A stretch of 64,000 nucleotides of DNA from a bacterium 1XD42-54 (GCA_003612585.1 RAZH01000005.1:124001-188000); one strand, 5' to 3'. Numbered from the stretch's first letter, positions 9,035-18,034 are shown. Notes: a model not told the origin generated them from the sequence alone. Numbers and translations are program-made.

Positions 9035-11031
9035 GGCTTAAAAACCACCTCCTTCCCGTCCGATTTTAGAATCATGGTAACTTTCTCGCCATCATAACCA
9101 ACAGACAGGGCCGGGTCATTTGAAACCTTCAGACTGTGGGCGCCATCCCTGCCGCATAGATAAACGCAGTCGGAATCCATGCGGTTGATAAAGTACAGCC
9201 CCTGCTCGGTCAGGCAAAAGTCGTAAGCAACAACATTCTGAAACGGTCTTGCTTTGTGGGTCTTGGTGTCATACGCTGTCAGCAAAGAATTTTCGTTGAT
9301 GAAGTAGATCGTCCGCCCATCAAACGCTATATTCCCCCTGGTGGGGATGTCCAGCACTTGCGTTCGCTGGATCGTCCTGCTCACTTCCGTAATCCCATCA
9401 TTCGTAATGAAAAAGAGGCTGTCGTTGTTCAAGAAAAAGCCATAGCAGTATTGCAGAAACATCCAGGTATCCCCCACGGTATAGTCAATTCCCAGCAGAG
9501 ATCGCCCGCTGTCCGTTATTTTCTCGAAAATAACCTGTTCCTCAAAGGTTTCTGTATCAAGCTGGATGATGGACACCTGGGTAGCTGTGCTGTTGTAGCT
9601 GCCGACCCGATCCACATACTGTTCTGTGCGGGAGACCATATAATAAATATACGGGGCATCCATATAGACGGCTTTGACGTATTCCCCATCCGAAAAGGCC
9701 CCGAACAGCGGAGAGAGGGGCAAATCCGTCAAAGCGCCGGTTGCCCGGTTTTCCAGAGCATATATCCGCGTCTGGTCATCGTAGATCACACTGTAAGTTT
9801 CCGACACACTTTGCGAAGATGAATTGAATATCCCGTTTGCGGATTCTGTGACAGAGCAGCCGGACAGCGAGAGCAACACCAGCAGGCAGAGCGCGGCACC
9901 CCCGCAGCCTCTGACGGTTTTTCTTCCAGACTTCCAGCAGTTTGTGTTTTGCCGCAGGACCCACCATACCATAAGGGCGCAGCACACAGCAGACAGGCCA
10001 AGCAGGGCCAGAAGCTCTTGGGAGGAACGCTCCGAAAAAGTCACGATGGGTTCACCTGTCAACGAATCCTCCACAGAGGAAGTCCCTTCCAGGAATCCGG
10101 TTGCCAGCAGGAACGGCAGGGGCATCGGCAAGCGGTAGCAAATCTGCCTGGACAGTCCGATGTATGGTATCAAGGTGGATGCCACTCCGATCACCACCGT
10201 CAAAGCATATTTCTTCACCAAAACGGAGGCAAAGAGCAGCAGGGCGGCGAGATACACCGAGCCAAAACAGCGCAGGACGGTCAGAATCAGATACGCAGCC
10301 AGCAAAGAGATATTTTTTGTACTGCCTCCAAAACTGGAGATACTCTGAACAGGGTACTCCCCATGGGGCAGGCCGTATTTTATTCCGAAGAAAGCAAAGC
10401 GAATCAGGGCCAGCCCTCCACAGAGAGCGAACACGGCGCAGAGGGTCATCACGACTTTGCTTCTGGCGCTCTTGCGGCTCTGTGGAGCCGTCCGCAAAAG
10501 CGCATCCATCTGGCAGCTATACTCCGAGCAAAAAACCGTAGCTGCCAAAATCAAAATGACAAGGAACAGCGGGAAGTCCAGCGTTTGGGCGGAAAACAGC
10601 CCAGCCCAGCCGTTTGTTTTCAGAAAGTAACGATTGCCGGTGTTCTCGCAGATATATAAATATTGCTGATACACAGCTTCAAAGCCATGCTCATGGGCCA
10701 ATACAGTGCCCGCCTCCGCGATTTGCCGCTCATACTGTTCCGCTGTGATCTGGCCGCTGTAATAATTTTCCTGGGATTGGGCGCGGGTACTGCGGGCCTC
10801 CGTGATGGCCTGGGCCTCTTGCTCCAGCCAAGCGGCCTTTTCCTCTGTGTACGCCCCATCCAACCGTTCCAGATACCACTCACATTCCTCGCGGTATTCT
10901 TCCATCGCGCTGTTCTGCGGCCTGTCGGCTGTGGCCAACCAGACCGTACTGACCAGGAGCACGGCCAGGATATAGCATAGGCCCCGCTGGTAAATCATCA
11001 GTTTTTTCCATTCATAAGAGAAAACGCTCAT
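9031..11031 (-). CDS. ABC-2 type permease fused to a lipoprotein-like beta-propeller
   Basis: 666 residues. The N-terminal half (MSVFSYEWKKLMIYQRG onward) has one membrane helix, a charged extracytoplasmic stretch and then several helices, as in ABC-2 permeases. Near residues 375-392 a second basic/hydrophobic segment ends in LLSLSGC, which looks exactly like a lipoprotein signal with Cys392. The rest is an extracytoplasmic repeat domain of propeller type (TRIYALENRATG, GRTIYFINENS, GLYFINRMDSD). The start at 11031 overlaps the previous stop (ATGA). This may be two ancestral genes joined. Confidence 0.7.
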   Translation of the reverse strand: MSVFSYEWKKLMIYQRGLCYILAVLLVSTVWLATADRPQNSAMEEYREECEWYLERLDGAYTEEKAAWLEQEAQAITEARSTRAQSQENYYSGQITAEQYERQIAEAGTVLAHEHGFEAVYQQYLYICENTGNRYFLKTNGWAGLFSAQTLDFPLFLVILILAATVFCSEYSCQMDALLRTAPQSRKSARSKVVMTLCAVFALCGGLALIRFAFFGIKYGLPHGEYPVQSISSFGGSTKNISLLAAYLILTVLRCFGSVYLAALLLFASVLVKKYALTVVIGVASTLIPYIGLSRQICYRLPMPLPFLLATGFLEGTSSVEDSLTGEPIVTFSERSSQELLALLGLSAVCCALMVWWVLRQNTNCWKSGRKTVRGCGGAALCLLVLLSLSGCSVTESANGIFNSSSQSVSETYSVIYDDQTRIYALENRATGALTDLPLSPLFGAFSDGEYVKAVYMDAPYIYYMVSRTEQYVDRVGSYNSTATQVSIIQLDTETFEEQVIFEKITDSGRSLLGIDYTVGDTWMFLQYCYGFFLNNDSLFFITNDGITEVSRTIQRTQVLDIPTRGNIAFDGRTIYFINENSLLTAYDTKTHKARPFQNVVAYDFCLTEQGLYFINRMDSDCVYLCGRDGAHSLKVSNDPALSVGYDGEKVTMILKSDGKEVVFKP

Positions 11032-12248
11032 TTTGCCCTCCGAACGCAGCGGTGACAGTTTTCCGCTGACAGAAAATAAATCATAGCAGCAACCGCAAGG
11101 CCCGCAATCAGAGCAAACCATATTGCGGCCTGCCAGGTCAGGACGGGGAATCCGCCCAGGTTTACAAACTCTGTTTTGCCCAGGAGAACACGGTTTGTCA
11201 GCAGAGAATAAGGGTTCAGCACCTTTGTCCAGAAGAAATTGGAGTAGGCGCAGGCGGCTCCGCTGACAATCAGCGCCATACAGAGTGCAAAGTCGATAAC
11301 AAAGGGGAGCAGGGCATTTTTCCAGAACATCGAAACCAACAGCCAGAGCATCCCGATCACCCATGTGCCAGCGCATTTGAGCGCCGCAGACAGGAGGACA
11401 TACTGAAAAATGCTGAGATTGACGGAAACTTCAGCAAAGTTCGGAATTGCGAATACCGGCAGGGCCAGCCCTTCAAAGGTCTGAAAAGATGCCGCAAAGC
11501 CAATCAGGTCAAGAAAAGAAAACCACAGCGAGGTCAAGAGCAGAAACAGGGTGACCGCAAGGATTTTCGCCAGGGCTGTTTTTCTGCCGCCGCCCGGACT
11601 TACCAGCAGCAGCATATCCATCTGCGTTTCCCGTTCGCTCACAAAGGTTCCGATGATCCCATAGAGACAGAGCAGGAGGGTCAGGACAATGGAAAAATCA
11701 TAGTTCAGATAGTAATTGCACATTTCCCGGTAGGAAAAGGCGGGGATGGTGCGGCCAGCATAAAGGTTATAGATCGCGCCACTCTCCCTCTGCTGGTAGA
11801 CTGCTCCCTGTTCCCCATAGAGCGCGGCGCTTTGCCGCGCTCTATTTGCCACTTGCTCCGACCGGCCTCTGTACTCATAGAAATACTGCATAGGCTGCAC
11901 AAAATACTTGTCCAGCAGGTTCCTGTCGCTATACAGGTTCCCGGTCATCGTGTTGGGGTCATCGGTGGCTGTGCTTGCGGTCATATCCGACGTGGCCTCC
12001 ACAAGAGGCTGATAAACCGCAAGCAGGCGTTCGATCTTCTCCGGGGTGATCTCTCCCCGGTATTCCTCATAAAGCTGCCAATGGTGCGTGTGCCAGCTTC
12101 TCTCTCCGTTCCCGTCTGTCAGATAGGAGTAGGATTTGTATTCGCCATAGATTTTGAACAGGTTGGCGAGGCTGAACACCACAAAGAGCGCCAGAATGGA
12201 GCGTTTACAGAACTGCTTAATAAACTCATACCGTATCAGACGTATCAT
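11028..12248 (-). CDS. ABC-2 type membrane permease
   Basis: 406-residue membrane protein; the start is the ATG at 12248 (MIRLIRYEFIKQF). A first helix at about residues 18-36 is followed by a roughly 160-residue extracytoplasmic region rich in Tyr/Glu/Arg, then five or six helices. It ends by overlapping the next permease start and itself overlaps the ATPase gene by 23 bases, so the three are translationally coupled. Substrate unknown. Confidence 0.8.
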   Translation of the reverse strand: MIRLIRYEFIKQFCKRSILALFVVFSLANLFKIYGEYKSYSYLTDGNGERSWHTHHWQLYEEYRGEITPEKIERLLAVYQPLVEATSDMTASTATDDPNTMTGNLYSDRNLLDKYFVQPMQYFYEYRGRSEQVANRARQSAALYGEQGAVYQQRESGAIYNLYAGRTIPAFSYREMCNYYLNYDFSIVLTLLLCLYGIIGTFVSERETQMDMLLLVSPGGGRKTALAKILAVTLFLLLTSLWFSFLDLIGFAASFQTFEGLALPVFAIPNFAEVSVNLSIFQYVLLSAALKCAGTWVIGMLWLLVSMFWKNALLPFVIDFALCMALIVSGAACAYSNFFWTKVLNPYSLLTNRVLLGKTEFVNLGGFPVLTWQAAIWFALIAGLAVAAMIYFLSAENCHRCVRRAK

Positions 12249-13113
12249 GGCGCTCCCCCCTGCAATAGTACAAGAACACATCCTCCAGGTTGGGCTGGAC
12301 AGGCTGTGCGGTCTTAATTGGACATCCATCCTCAACAATGCGGAGGGTAAAATGTCCGCCCTCCTGTTTCATGTTGCTGACACAGTACATATCGGTCAGC
12401 AGCGCGGCATCCTCGGCCCCGGCGGTTACATTCCACACCTTGCCCTCAATGTTTCGTTCCAGCGCGGCGGGCGTTCCCTGCATGAGCAGCGTCCCCTGTT
12501 TCAGCAGCAGGATTTCCCGCGCGATGCACTCAACATCTGAAACGATGTGGGTTGCCAACAGGATCGTCCGGCCTTGGGCAAACCGGGAGATCAGGTTCCG
12601 AAACCGTATCCTCTCGCTGGGGTCAAGACCAGCGGTAGGCTCGTCCAGAATCAAAATTTTGGGGTCGGACAGCATGGCCTGCACAATGCCGACGCGTTGG
12701 CGCATACCGCCGGAGAGAGCACCGATTTTCTTGTTCTGTGCGTCTGTCAGGTTCACCGTGGCCAGCAGCTCCGCAACCCGGTCTTGTGCTTCATGGGTGG
12801 GAATGTCTTTCAGCACACACATATAGAGTAGAAAATCCTTGACGGTAAAATCCCGGTAAAAAATAGGGTACTGCGGCATATAGCCGATTTGGGACAGGAA
12901 CGCTTTGCCCAACGTCCTCACGTCCTGGCCGTCCACCCGGATCGTGCCGCTGTCCCCGCGCAGGATGCCCACAAAGGTATTGATGAGCGTGGTTTTCCCG
13001 GCCCCGTTTTCACCCAGCAGACCGTACACGCCCTCGTTCAATGTGGCAGTAAAGTTTTTCAGCGCATATTTTTTCTTGTATTGCTTCGATATGCTTTCAA
13101 ATGTGATCTCCAT
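12226..13113 (-). CDS. ABC transporter ATP-binding protein
   Basis: 295-residue single-domain ATPase that would energise the two permeases. Walker A GENGAGKTTL, Q-loop in GYMPQYP, signature ALSGGMRQR, Walker B ILILDEPTAGLDPSER and the switch His in ATHIVSDVE are all intact. It has about 70 further C-terminal residues. The start at 13113 (MEITFESISKQYKKK) lies just past the stop of the upstream lipoprotein gene. The CcmA/YtrB-like type suggests export or peptide resistance rather than nutrient uptake. Confidence 0.9.
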   Translation of the reverse strand: MEITFESISKQYKKKYALKNFTATLNEGVYGLLGENGAGKTTLINTFVGILRGDSGTIRVDGQDVRTLGKAFLSQIGYMPQYPIFYRDFTVKDFLLYMCVLKDIPTHEAQDRVAELLATVNLTDAQNKKIGALSGGMRQRVGIVQAMLSDPKILILDEPTAGLDPSERIRFRNLISRFAQGRTILLATHIVSDVECIAREILLLKQGTLLMQGTPAALERNIEGKVWNVTAGAEDAALLTDMYCVSNMKQEGGHFTLRIVEDGCPIKTAQPVQPNLEDVFLYYCRGERHDTSDTV

Positions 13114-13114
13114 G

Positions 13115-14287
13115 TTATTCACCAAAGGTAAATGTAGACACCAGCGTATCCACTTCACTAATGTTGCCTCCGAGAATCACCACGGCGGTCTTGGCCCCGT
13201 CCAGAAGGTAAATGCTGGGGATGCGGTAGAAATATGTGGGGTCGGAGTTCTCAATCACTTCGGTGGCAACCAATTTGCCGGAGGTCACGTCATAGACGCG
13301 AACGGTCAGACTGCCGTCCAAAACGGCGGTTGCCACATAGTTCCCCTGCTCCGAGCCGTACACGCCGTCTTTGCCCTCACCGCTGGCAGAGAAGGAAAGC
13401 GTATTGGCACTGCCTGTTGCCCGGTCCACCCAAAGCAGCGTTCCATCGGCCTGGGTAAAGGTCTGCTGGAAAAACAACCGGCTGACGCTGCTCTGCATTT
13501 CTCCCATTTCATAGTCGGACGGTTTTGTGAGCTTCAGACCGCTGCCATCCACGGCGATGCTCCCGTGGATGGAAAAGTCTTGCTCGCCATCTACCTCGGG
13601 AATTGAGTTGCCGCTGCCATAGAATACGATTTGGCTGTTGTCCTGGGCAAAGGCAGCGCCGTTCAGCATCGAAATACTGATGCTGGCTGTCCCGGCGTTT
13701 TGGGCCACGTCCAGGAGGGTAGTTAGGCTCCCGCTTTCCAGGTCATACAGATACAGCCCGCGCATAGCGGCAAACGCCAGCTTCTTTCCGTCCGTGGAGG
13801 CCGCTACGCCCCCCGTTTCACTGACAACAAAATCTTCCTGCAAAAGCTCATTCACCGCGATCTCCTTGTTCAGAGAAAGTGAGCTGTCGTAGATGTACGC
13901 CATCATGCCGCTATCGCACATGCCGGACAGGACGTAGCCCCCGTCAATGGCCTGTGCTTCAAAGTCGCGCAGGGGTGCTTCTACGGTGGCCAGCACCGAG
14001 GAAGTCCCTGTGTCGTAGAGGTACAGCTTGTCCGCCAGCACGAAAAGCGTTCCATTCCCGGCATAGGCGCAGCTCTGGAGCTTACCGCCAAACAGGGCAG
14101 GGTCGAAGGTGCAGGATGTACCAGCCTGGGAAATGGGCTGGTTCTGCTGTCCGTCAAAGGGCGTGACAGCGACCACGGATGTATCGGAGGGGGCGTTTCC
14201 CGAAACCGCAGGGGCATCCGTCTTACCGCAGGCGGACAACGCCAGGGTAAAAATCAGCGCCAATGTCATGCAGAATGTCTTTTTCAT
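13115..14287 (-). CDS. Lipoprotein with WD-like/propeller repeats
   Basis: 390-residue predicted lipoprotein: MKKTF signal, lipobox LSAC with Cys20, then a Ser/Asp/Pro-rich linker and repeated beta-propeller-like blades (KLYLYDTGTSSVL, RGLYLYDLESGSL, LTVRVYDVTSGKL). It is anchored outside the membrane. Its stop is one base from the ATPase start, and it follows the other lipoprotein by two bases. A ligand-sensing or scaffold role for the ABC complex is inference; no catalytic motif is visible. Confidence 0.75.
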   Translation of the reverse strand: MKKTFCMTLALIFTLALSACGKTDAPAVSGNAPSDTSVVAVTPFDGQQNQPISQAGTSCTFDPALFGGKLQSCAYAGNGTLFVLADKLYLYDTGTSSVLATVEAPLRDFEAQAIDGGYVLSGMCDSGMMAYIYDSSLSLNKEIAVNELLQEDFVVSETGGVAASTDGKKLAFAAMRGLYLYDLESGSLTTLLDVAQNAGTASISISMLNGAAFAQDNSQIVFYGSGNSIPEVDGEQDFSIHGSIAVDGSGLKLTKPSDYEMGEMQSSVSRLFFQQTFTQADGTLLWVDRATGSANTLSFSASGEGKDGVYGSEQGNYVATAVLDGSLTVRVYDVTSGKLVATEVIENSDPTYFYRIPSIYLLDGAKTAVVILGGNISEVDTLVSTFTFGE

Positions 14288-14289
14288 GT

Positions 14290-15324
14290 TCAGTTCTCCT
14301 TATACAATAAAATAGAATTGGTCTTAAAGAACGGGCCGGAGGCTCCGTCCTGGGGGACTGCCACACAGTAGAAGGTGTGAAACTGCCCCAGCTTGTCCGG
14401 GTCGATCACGGCCTCAAGCCCCATGACGCTCCCCTTGTTCAAGGTAACAGAGCAGGAGGTGCTTTCGTCAAATTTCACCGGCTGGTGATCCAGGAAAAAA
14501 GCAATACTGTAACTTGTTCCGGCTGTGCCGCACATGGTAAATCGCAGGGGAACGGGAGCGGAGACCCGCAGGTTGTCATAGGTGATGCCGCCGTCACAGG
14601 AGAACGTATAATAGATTCCACTGTCCAGCGTGTCCATGCTCACACCGCCCCAGCCGTATTTGGGAAGCTCGTTTTCCAAATACTGCGCCGTGACCTTTTC
14701 CTCCCGCACATCGCTTTTTGAAAAGATTTCCCGGACAGGCGGAAGGTCTGAATGGGCGGCGGGTGCGTCCACGTTGAACTTCAATTCAACACAGGAATCC
14801 AGCGTCTTATGATACCAGCCATAGCTGGAGGTGGATTCCATATCCGGCTGGAAATCCGGGTTCGTGATGCTCACCACGGTCAAGGCCAGTGTATCGCCGG
14901 TGCTGCCGGTCACAGGCTCAAAGAGGAAGGAAAAGCTCTGATCCTCCTTTGCGGGAAAGCTGTGACAATACTCATACTCCGCTGTGGTATCGTTCACCTT
15001 GTAGGGCTGTGGCTGGCCGTCCAGAAACAGGAGAAATCCAACGGTATCCATCTTGCCGGTGAGGGAGAATCGGTAGTCCAGCCGAAACTCGCCGCCATCA
15101 TAGGAGAATGGCAGACGCTCCCCGCTCTCAGAGAAATCAGCCGAAGCAACTTCGTGGGTGAGCATTGCCAGAAATCCGGCATCCTCCTCCGCCGCCTCAA
15201 ACGGGTTTGCGGCAACAGCCTGTGACGGCGAGGGCGTACTGTCTGGAATGGCATAGTTCCCGCAGGCGACGAGGGATAAAAGTGCGCCGCACATCAGGGG
15301 AACAGCGATCAATCGTTTTCGCAT
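14290..15324 (-). CDS. Lipoprotein with duplicated beta-sandwich-like domain
   Basis: 344 residues; the start at 15324 (MRKRLIAVPLM) follows AAAGGAGGCC. The lipobox is LVAC with Cys21. Two similar segments appear, one around GFLLFLDGQPQPYKVN and one around SIAFFLDHQPVKFDE, each followed by a strand and a FHTFYCVAV/LALTVVSI-like end, which suggests an internal duplication. First gene of the lipoprotein/ABC operon, directly behind a promoter with the response-regulator-type box. Family not recognised. Confidence 0.7.
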   Translation of the reverse strand: MRKRLIAVPLMCGALLSLVACGNYAIPDSTPSPSQAVAANPFEAAEEDAGFLAMLTHEVASADFSESGERLPFSYDGGEFRLDYRFSLTGKMDTVGFLLFLDGQPQPYKVNDTTAEYEYCHSFPAKEDQSFSFLFEPVTGSTGDTLALTVVSITNPDFQPDMESTSSYGWYHKTLDSCVELKFNVDAPAAHSDLPPVREIFSKSDVREEKVTAQYLENELPKYGWGGVSMDTLDSGIYYTFSCDGGITYDNLRVSAPVPLRFTMCGTAGTSYSIAFFLDHQPVKFDESTSCSVTLNKGSVMGLEAVIDPDKLGQFHTFYCVAVPQDGASGPFFKTNSILLYKEN

Positions 15325-15352
15325 ACATGGCCTCCTTTGCTTTGATGGGTCG

Positions 15353-15384
15353 AGTATAGCGGGCAAAGGTCAAAATTCGGTCAA
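15353..15384 (-). promoter_or_regulatory. Promoter with TTGAC-N6-TTGAC box for the lipoprotein/ABC operon
   Basis: On the minus strand TTGAC (15380-15384), six bases, TTGAC (15369-15373), ten bases, then TATACT (15353-15358). The direct repeat has an 11-bp period, as for OmpR-family dimers, and takes the place of a -35. The same layout precedes the adjacent response regulator. Confidence 0.75.
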
Positions 15385-15394
15385 GAAATCCAAA

Positions 15395-15420
15395 ATGCCG
15401 CCCAACTTTTTGGGCGGCAT
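15395..15420 (-). terminator. Intrinsic terminator after the histidine kinase gene
   Basis: Perfect 11-bp stem ATGCCGCCCAA / TTGGGCGGCAT with a 4-base loop, followed on the minus strand by TTTT. It separates the two-component transcript from the lipoprotein/ABC transcript. Confidence 0.8.
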
Positions 15421-15438
15421 CCGGGAGGGACTATTTTA

Positions 15439-16725
15439 TCATGTGGATTGCTTGACCGCGATAGAGGCTTTCACACAGGCCCCATGGGACGGTTGGTTTG
15501 ACAGCTCTATAGTTCCCCCATGCTTCTGGCATAGTACCCGGCTCACCGCAAGCCCCAGCCCCAAATGCTGGCCGGAGGTATCCTCGGAGTAAAACAGGGC
15601 GGTTTTCTTTTTCAGCAGCTTGTCCGAAAAGCCCGGCCCGTCGTCGGTCACGGTGGCCGACAGGATTCCATGCTCCAGGCAAAAAGCAAGTTCAATTTCC
15701 CGTTCCGCAAAACGGAGGGCATTGGAGATCAGATTTTCCAGAACACGGTACAACAGCTCCCCGTCAAAGACGGCCCTCCCCTTCGGCACATGGAGGTCAC
15801 AGGAAAAACGCACCTCGGTATTCTGAAACAGGATAGATAGAGAATCCGCCATGTACTGTAAAAAATCAGGAAGCTCCACCTCTCCGCGGTGAACTTTTGT
15901 TTCTTCGATAGCGCCCAGGTCGCGCATGGTATCGGTATAGCGGCCCATGCGCTCTGCGGTAATGCCGAGATTGGAGAGCGCCTTTTCCAGTTTTTCCTCC
16001 GTCAAGGTTCCACCCTTGTTGTTCTCCTGCAAATATTCCACATAGCCGGTCATGATGGCGATGGGGTTACGCAGATCGTGGGCCACGGATGCCTGTAATG
16101 CGCGGCGTTCCTCCAGCATACTCCACATCTGACGGTTATTCTCATATAGGGTCTGCCGCATTTTCTCAAAGGCAGTACAGAGCTGGCCCAATTCATCCTG
16201 CCCATCAAAGATGATCTGAAAGTTCAAATCCCGGTCTTGAATATGGGCGGTGGCATCCATCAGGACAGTGATCGGCGGCTCCAGTACCTTATGATAAAAC
16301 CACCATGCGCACAAAGTAATTCCAATCACAGCAAACAGGAACGGCAACAGCACCATACAAATTTGCGAAATGCGGTAGGCTGTTCTCACTTTAGGGGAAA
16401 GCATGGAGTAGCTGGATTCAATACGCTCTATCATGTAGCTCGTCTGTCCCTGGCTCTCGTTGTGTTCCTGGCCGTCCGTTACCAGTTGGCCGAATGGCTC
16501 TGGCGAGCCATCAAGGACATACCTCATCTTTGCCTCTGTGACCGTACCATCCGGGGCGGTTGTCTGCTGCGTCAGCCAGACTTCATTGGAATCGGGGAGA
16601 ATATGTTTTTGGAAACAATAACAGCCGAAAATCGCAAGGCTACTGCACAGGAACACGATCAGCATCGTCACCGCCACAGCCTTCATAAAAGAGCGTTTCA
16701 ATGACTGCCTTTTTATTTTTTCCAT
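15439..16725 (-). CDS. Sensor histidine kinase
   Basis: 428 residues. Membrane helices at about 15-37 and 110-135 flank a roughly 70-residue extracytoplasmic loop; then come a HAMP-like segment, the phospho-acceptor box VAHDLRNPIAIM, N-box LENLISNALRFAE and G-boxes DDGPGF and GLGLAVS. The start at 16725 overlaps the response regulator stop by 13 bases. The small sensor loop and the linked ABC genes resemble cell-envelope/antimicrobial-peptide sensing pairs, which is inference. Confidence 0.9.
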   Translation of the reverse strand: MEKIKRQSLKRSFMKAVAVTMLIVFLCSSLAIFGCYCFQKHILPDSNEVWLTQQTTAPDGTVTEAKMRYVLDGSPEPFGQLVTDGQEHNESQGQTSYMIERIESSYSMLSPKVRTAYRISQICMVLLPFLFAVIGITLCAWWFYHKVLEPPITVLMDATAHIQDRDLNFQIIFDGQDELGQLCTAFEKMRQTLYENNRQMWSMLEERRALQASVAHDLRNPIAIMTGYVEYLQENNKGGTLTEEKLEKALSNLGITAERMGRYTDTMRDLGAIEETKVHRGEVELPDFLQYMADSLSILFQNTEVRFSCDLHVPKGRAVFDGELLYRVLENLISNALRFAEREIELAFCLEHGILSATVTDDGPGFSDKLLKKKTALFYSEDTSGQHLGLGLAVSRVLCQKHGGTIELSNQPSHGACVKASIAVKQST

Positions 16726-17387
16726 CGGTAGCCCATCCCCCAAACTGTTTCGATGTACTCACTTCCGCTGGCCTGCATGAGCTTTGCACGGATTTTGCGG
16801 ATATGCTCTTTAATCACGTTGCTGTCACCCTCCGCGTCATAGCCCCATACCGCCTCATAGATACGCTCTTTGTCAAAGACCTGATTGGGGTTAGAGGACA
16901 GAAATTCGATGATGTCAAATTCCCTCTTGGAAAAGGAAAGCTCCTGCTCGTTCCAAAATACTTTTCTGCCAGAGAGATTGATAATCAGTCCCTGGGAGGT
17001 CACGACCTCCGGTGGGCGGTTATTTCGCTCGTCCCGACGTAGATGGGCCTCAATGCGGGCAAGTAATTCCTGCAAGCCGAAAGGCTTGGTAATATAGTCG
17101 TCCCCTCCGGCCCGCAGACCGTTGACCTTATCCTGCTCTGTGATCCGCGCCGTCAGGAACAGGATAGGGCAAACGATATGATTCCGAATGACCTTGCACA
17201 GCTCCAGCCCATCCATCCCCGGCATATTGATGTCCAGAAGGATAAGGTTTGGTTTTGTATTCAGCTTCGCCAGGGCTTCATCGCTGCTATTGGCTACGGA
17301 AACTGTATAGCCGTGATCCTGCAAATGGATTGAAAGTAATTCGGTCAGGATAAGCTCATCATCAACGATCAAAATTCTGTATGCCAT
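16713..17387 (-). CDS. OmpR/PhoB-family response regulator
   Basis: 224 residues: receiver domain with acidic pair LIVDDE, phosphorylation site LILLDINMPGMDG, conserved Thr in LFLTAR and Lys in YITKPFG, then a winged-helix DNA-binding domain (FSKREFDIIEFLSSNP, VIKEHIRKIRAKL, GMGYRWKK). The start is the ATG at 17387 preceded by TGGAGGTGTTTGT. It probably activates its own promoter and that of the lipoprotein/ABC operon through the shared TTGAC direct repeat. Confidence 0.93.
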   Translation of the reverse strand: MAYRILIVDDELILTELLSIHLQDHGYTVSVANSSDEALAKLNTKPNLILLDINMPGMDGLELCKVIRNHIVCPILFLTARITEQDKVNGLRAGGDDYITKPFGLQELLARIEAHLRRDERNNRPPEVVTSQGLIINLSGRKVFWNEQELSFSKREFDIIEFLSSNPNQVFDKERIYEAVWGYDAEGDSNVIKEHIRKIRAKLMQASGSEYIETVWGMGYRWKK

Positions 17388-17408
17388 ACAAACACCTCCA
17401 GTCTTTTC

Positions 17409-17440
17409 ATCATATGGGAAAAAAGTCAAATTTCCGTCAA
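17409..17440 (-). promoter_or_regulatory. Autoregulated promoter of the response regulator, TTGAC-N6-TTGAC box
   Basis: Minus strand: TTGAC (17436-17440), six bases, TTGAC (17425-17429), ten bases, TATGAT (17409-17414). The geometry is identical to the promoter at 15353-15384. A second possible promoter lies just upstream: TAACAA/TTGTTA (17465-17470) and TATAAT (17443-17448), spacing 16, which could give basal expression. Confidence 0.72.
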
Positions 17441-17590
17441 GTATTATAGCGCTTCCTATTTTCATAACAAAATGATTGCCACACACGACTGCAAACTGAA
17501 GCATTTCAATAAGGTGTATTATACTTCTTTTCTTCGAATGGCACAAGAATACAAGTTCTTGTATATTGGGTGTAATATTCAAATAGTAAC

Positions 17591-17621
17591 AGAGGACAGC
17601 GCCCATAAGTCACTGTCCTCT
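17591..17621. terminator. Hairpin AGAGGACAG/CTGTCCTCT
   Basis: Perfect 9-bp stem with a 13-base loop immediately beyond the end of a decayed minus-strand coding fragment. No long T-run follows, so a terminator role is only probable. Confidence 0.45.
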
Positions 17622-17626
17622 GGCAT

Positions 17627-17882
17627 TTAATCATAAATCAATTCACTCAGAATACTTTCCTCCACCTGCACCTTACAGGTGTTCATAAGCCCTTCCCATT
17701 TCAGTGAGGCGCTGGCCTTCAGTTTCTTTCTTTAATTTCCGTCTAAATATGGGCTGTCAAAACTGTCCGGAAACCCGATGCCGGAAAGAGAGGGAGATGT
17801 CTGCCCGGAGTGTCAGGTTTTCCAGTCTCTGAAAATCCAATATTGGGAAAGCCAATACTGGCAGAAATGGCAAAGGCGATAA
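17627..17882. pseudogene. Degenerate coding fragments of a mobile element
   Basis: Short coding-like scraps on both strands without usable starts. Minus strand: a frame ending at 17673 (KLKKETEGQRLTEMGRAYEH) and another ending at 17627 (NTCKVQVEESILSELIYD). Plus strand 17739-17882: EGDVCPECQVFQSLKI then QYWESQYWQKWQRR, with a CPEC zinc-knuckle-like pair. None is a complete gene. Together with the fragments at 18035-18456 they look like relics of a conjugative element. I see nothing definable in 17883-18034. Confidence 0.4.
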
Positions 17883-18034
17883 ATCAGCAGAATCGGAATC
17901 CATACCTGAACGGGAAAATCCCATTTAGGCTGAAATCATCTTTCGGACAGTTAAAAACAGGTTTCTGCAGAGCATAGGGGATTTATCCCCCGTACCCGTT
18001 GAGCACAACCTGAAACATCAGGAATTTCAAGGCT

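Noticed and set aside
9949-10659. 236-codon + strand frame opposite the permease-propeller gene
   Set aside because: Low-complexity Gln/Arg/Gly composition typical of antisense shadow; the minus-strand frame has membrane helices and translational coupling.
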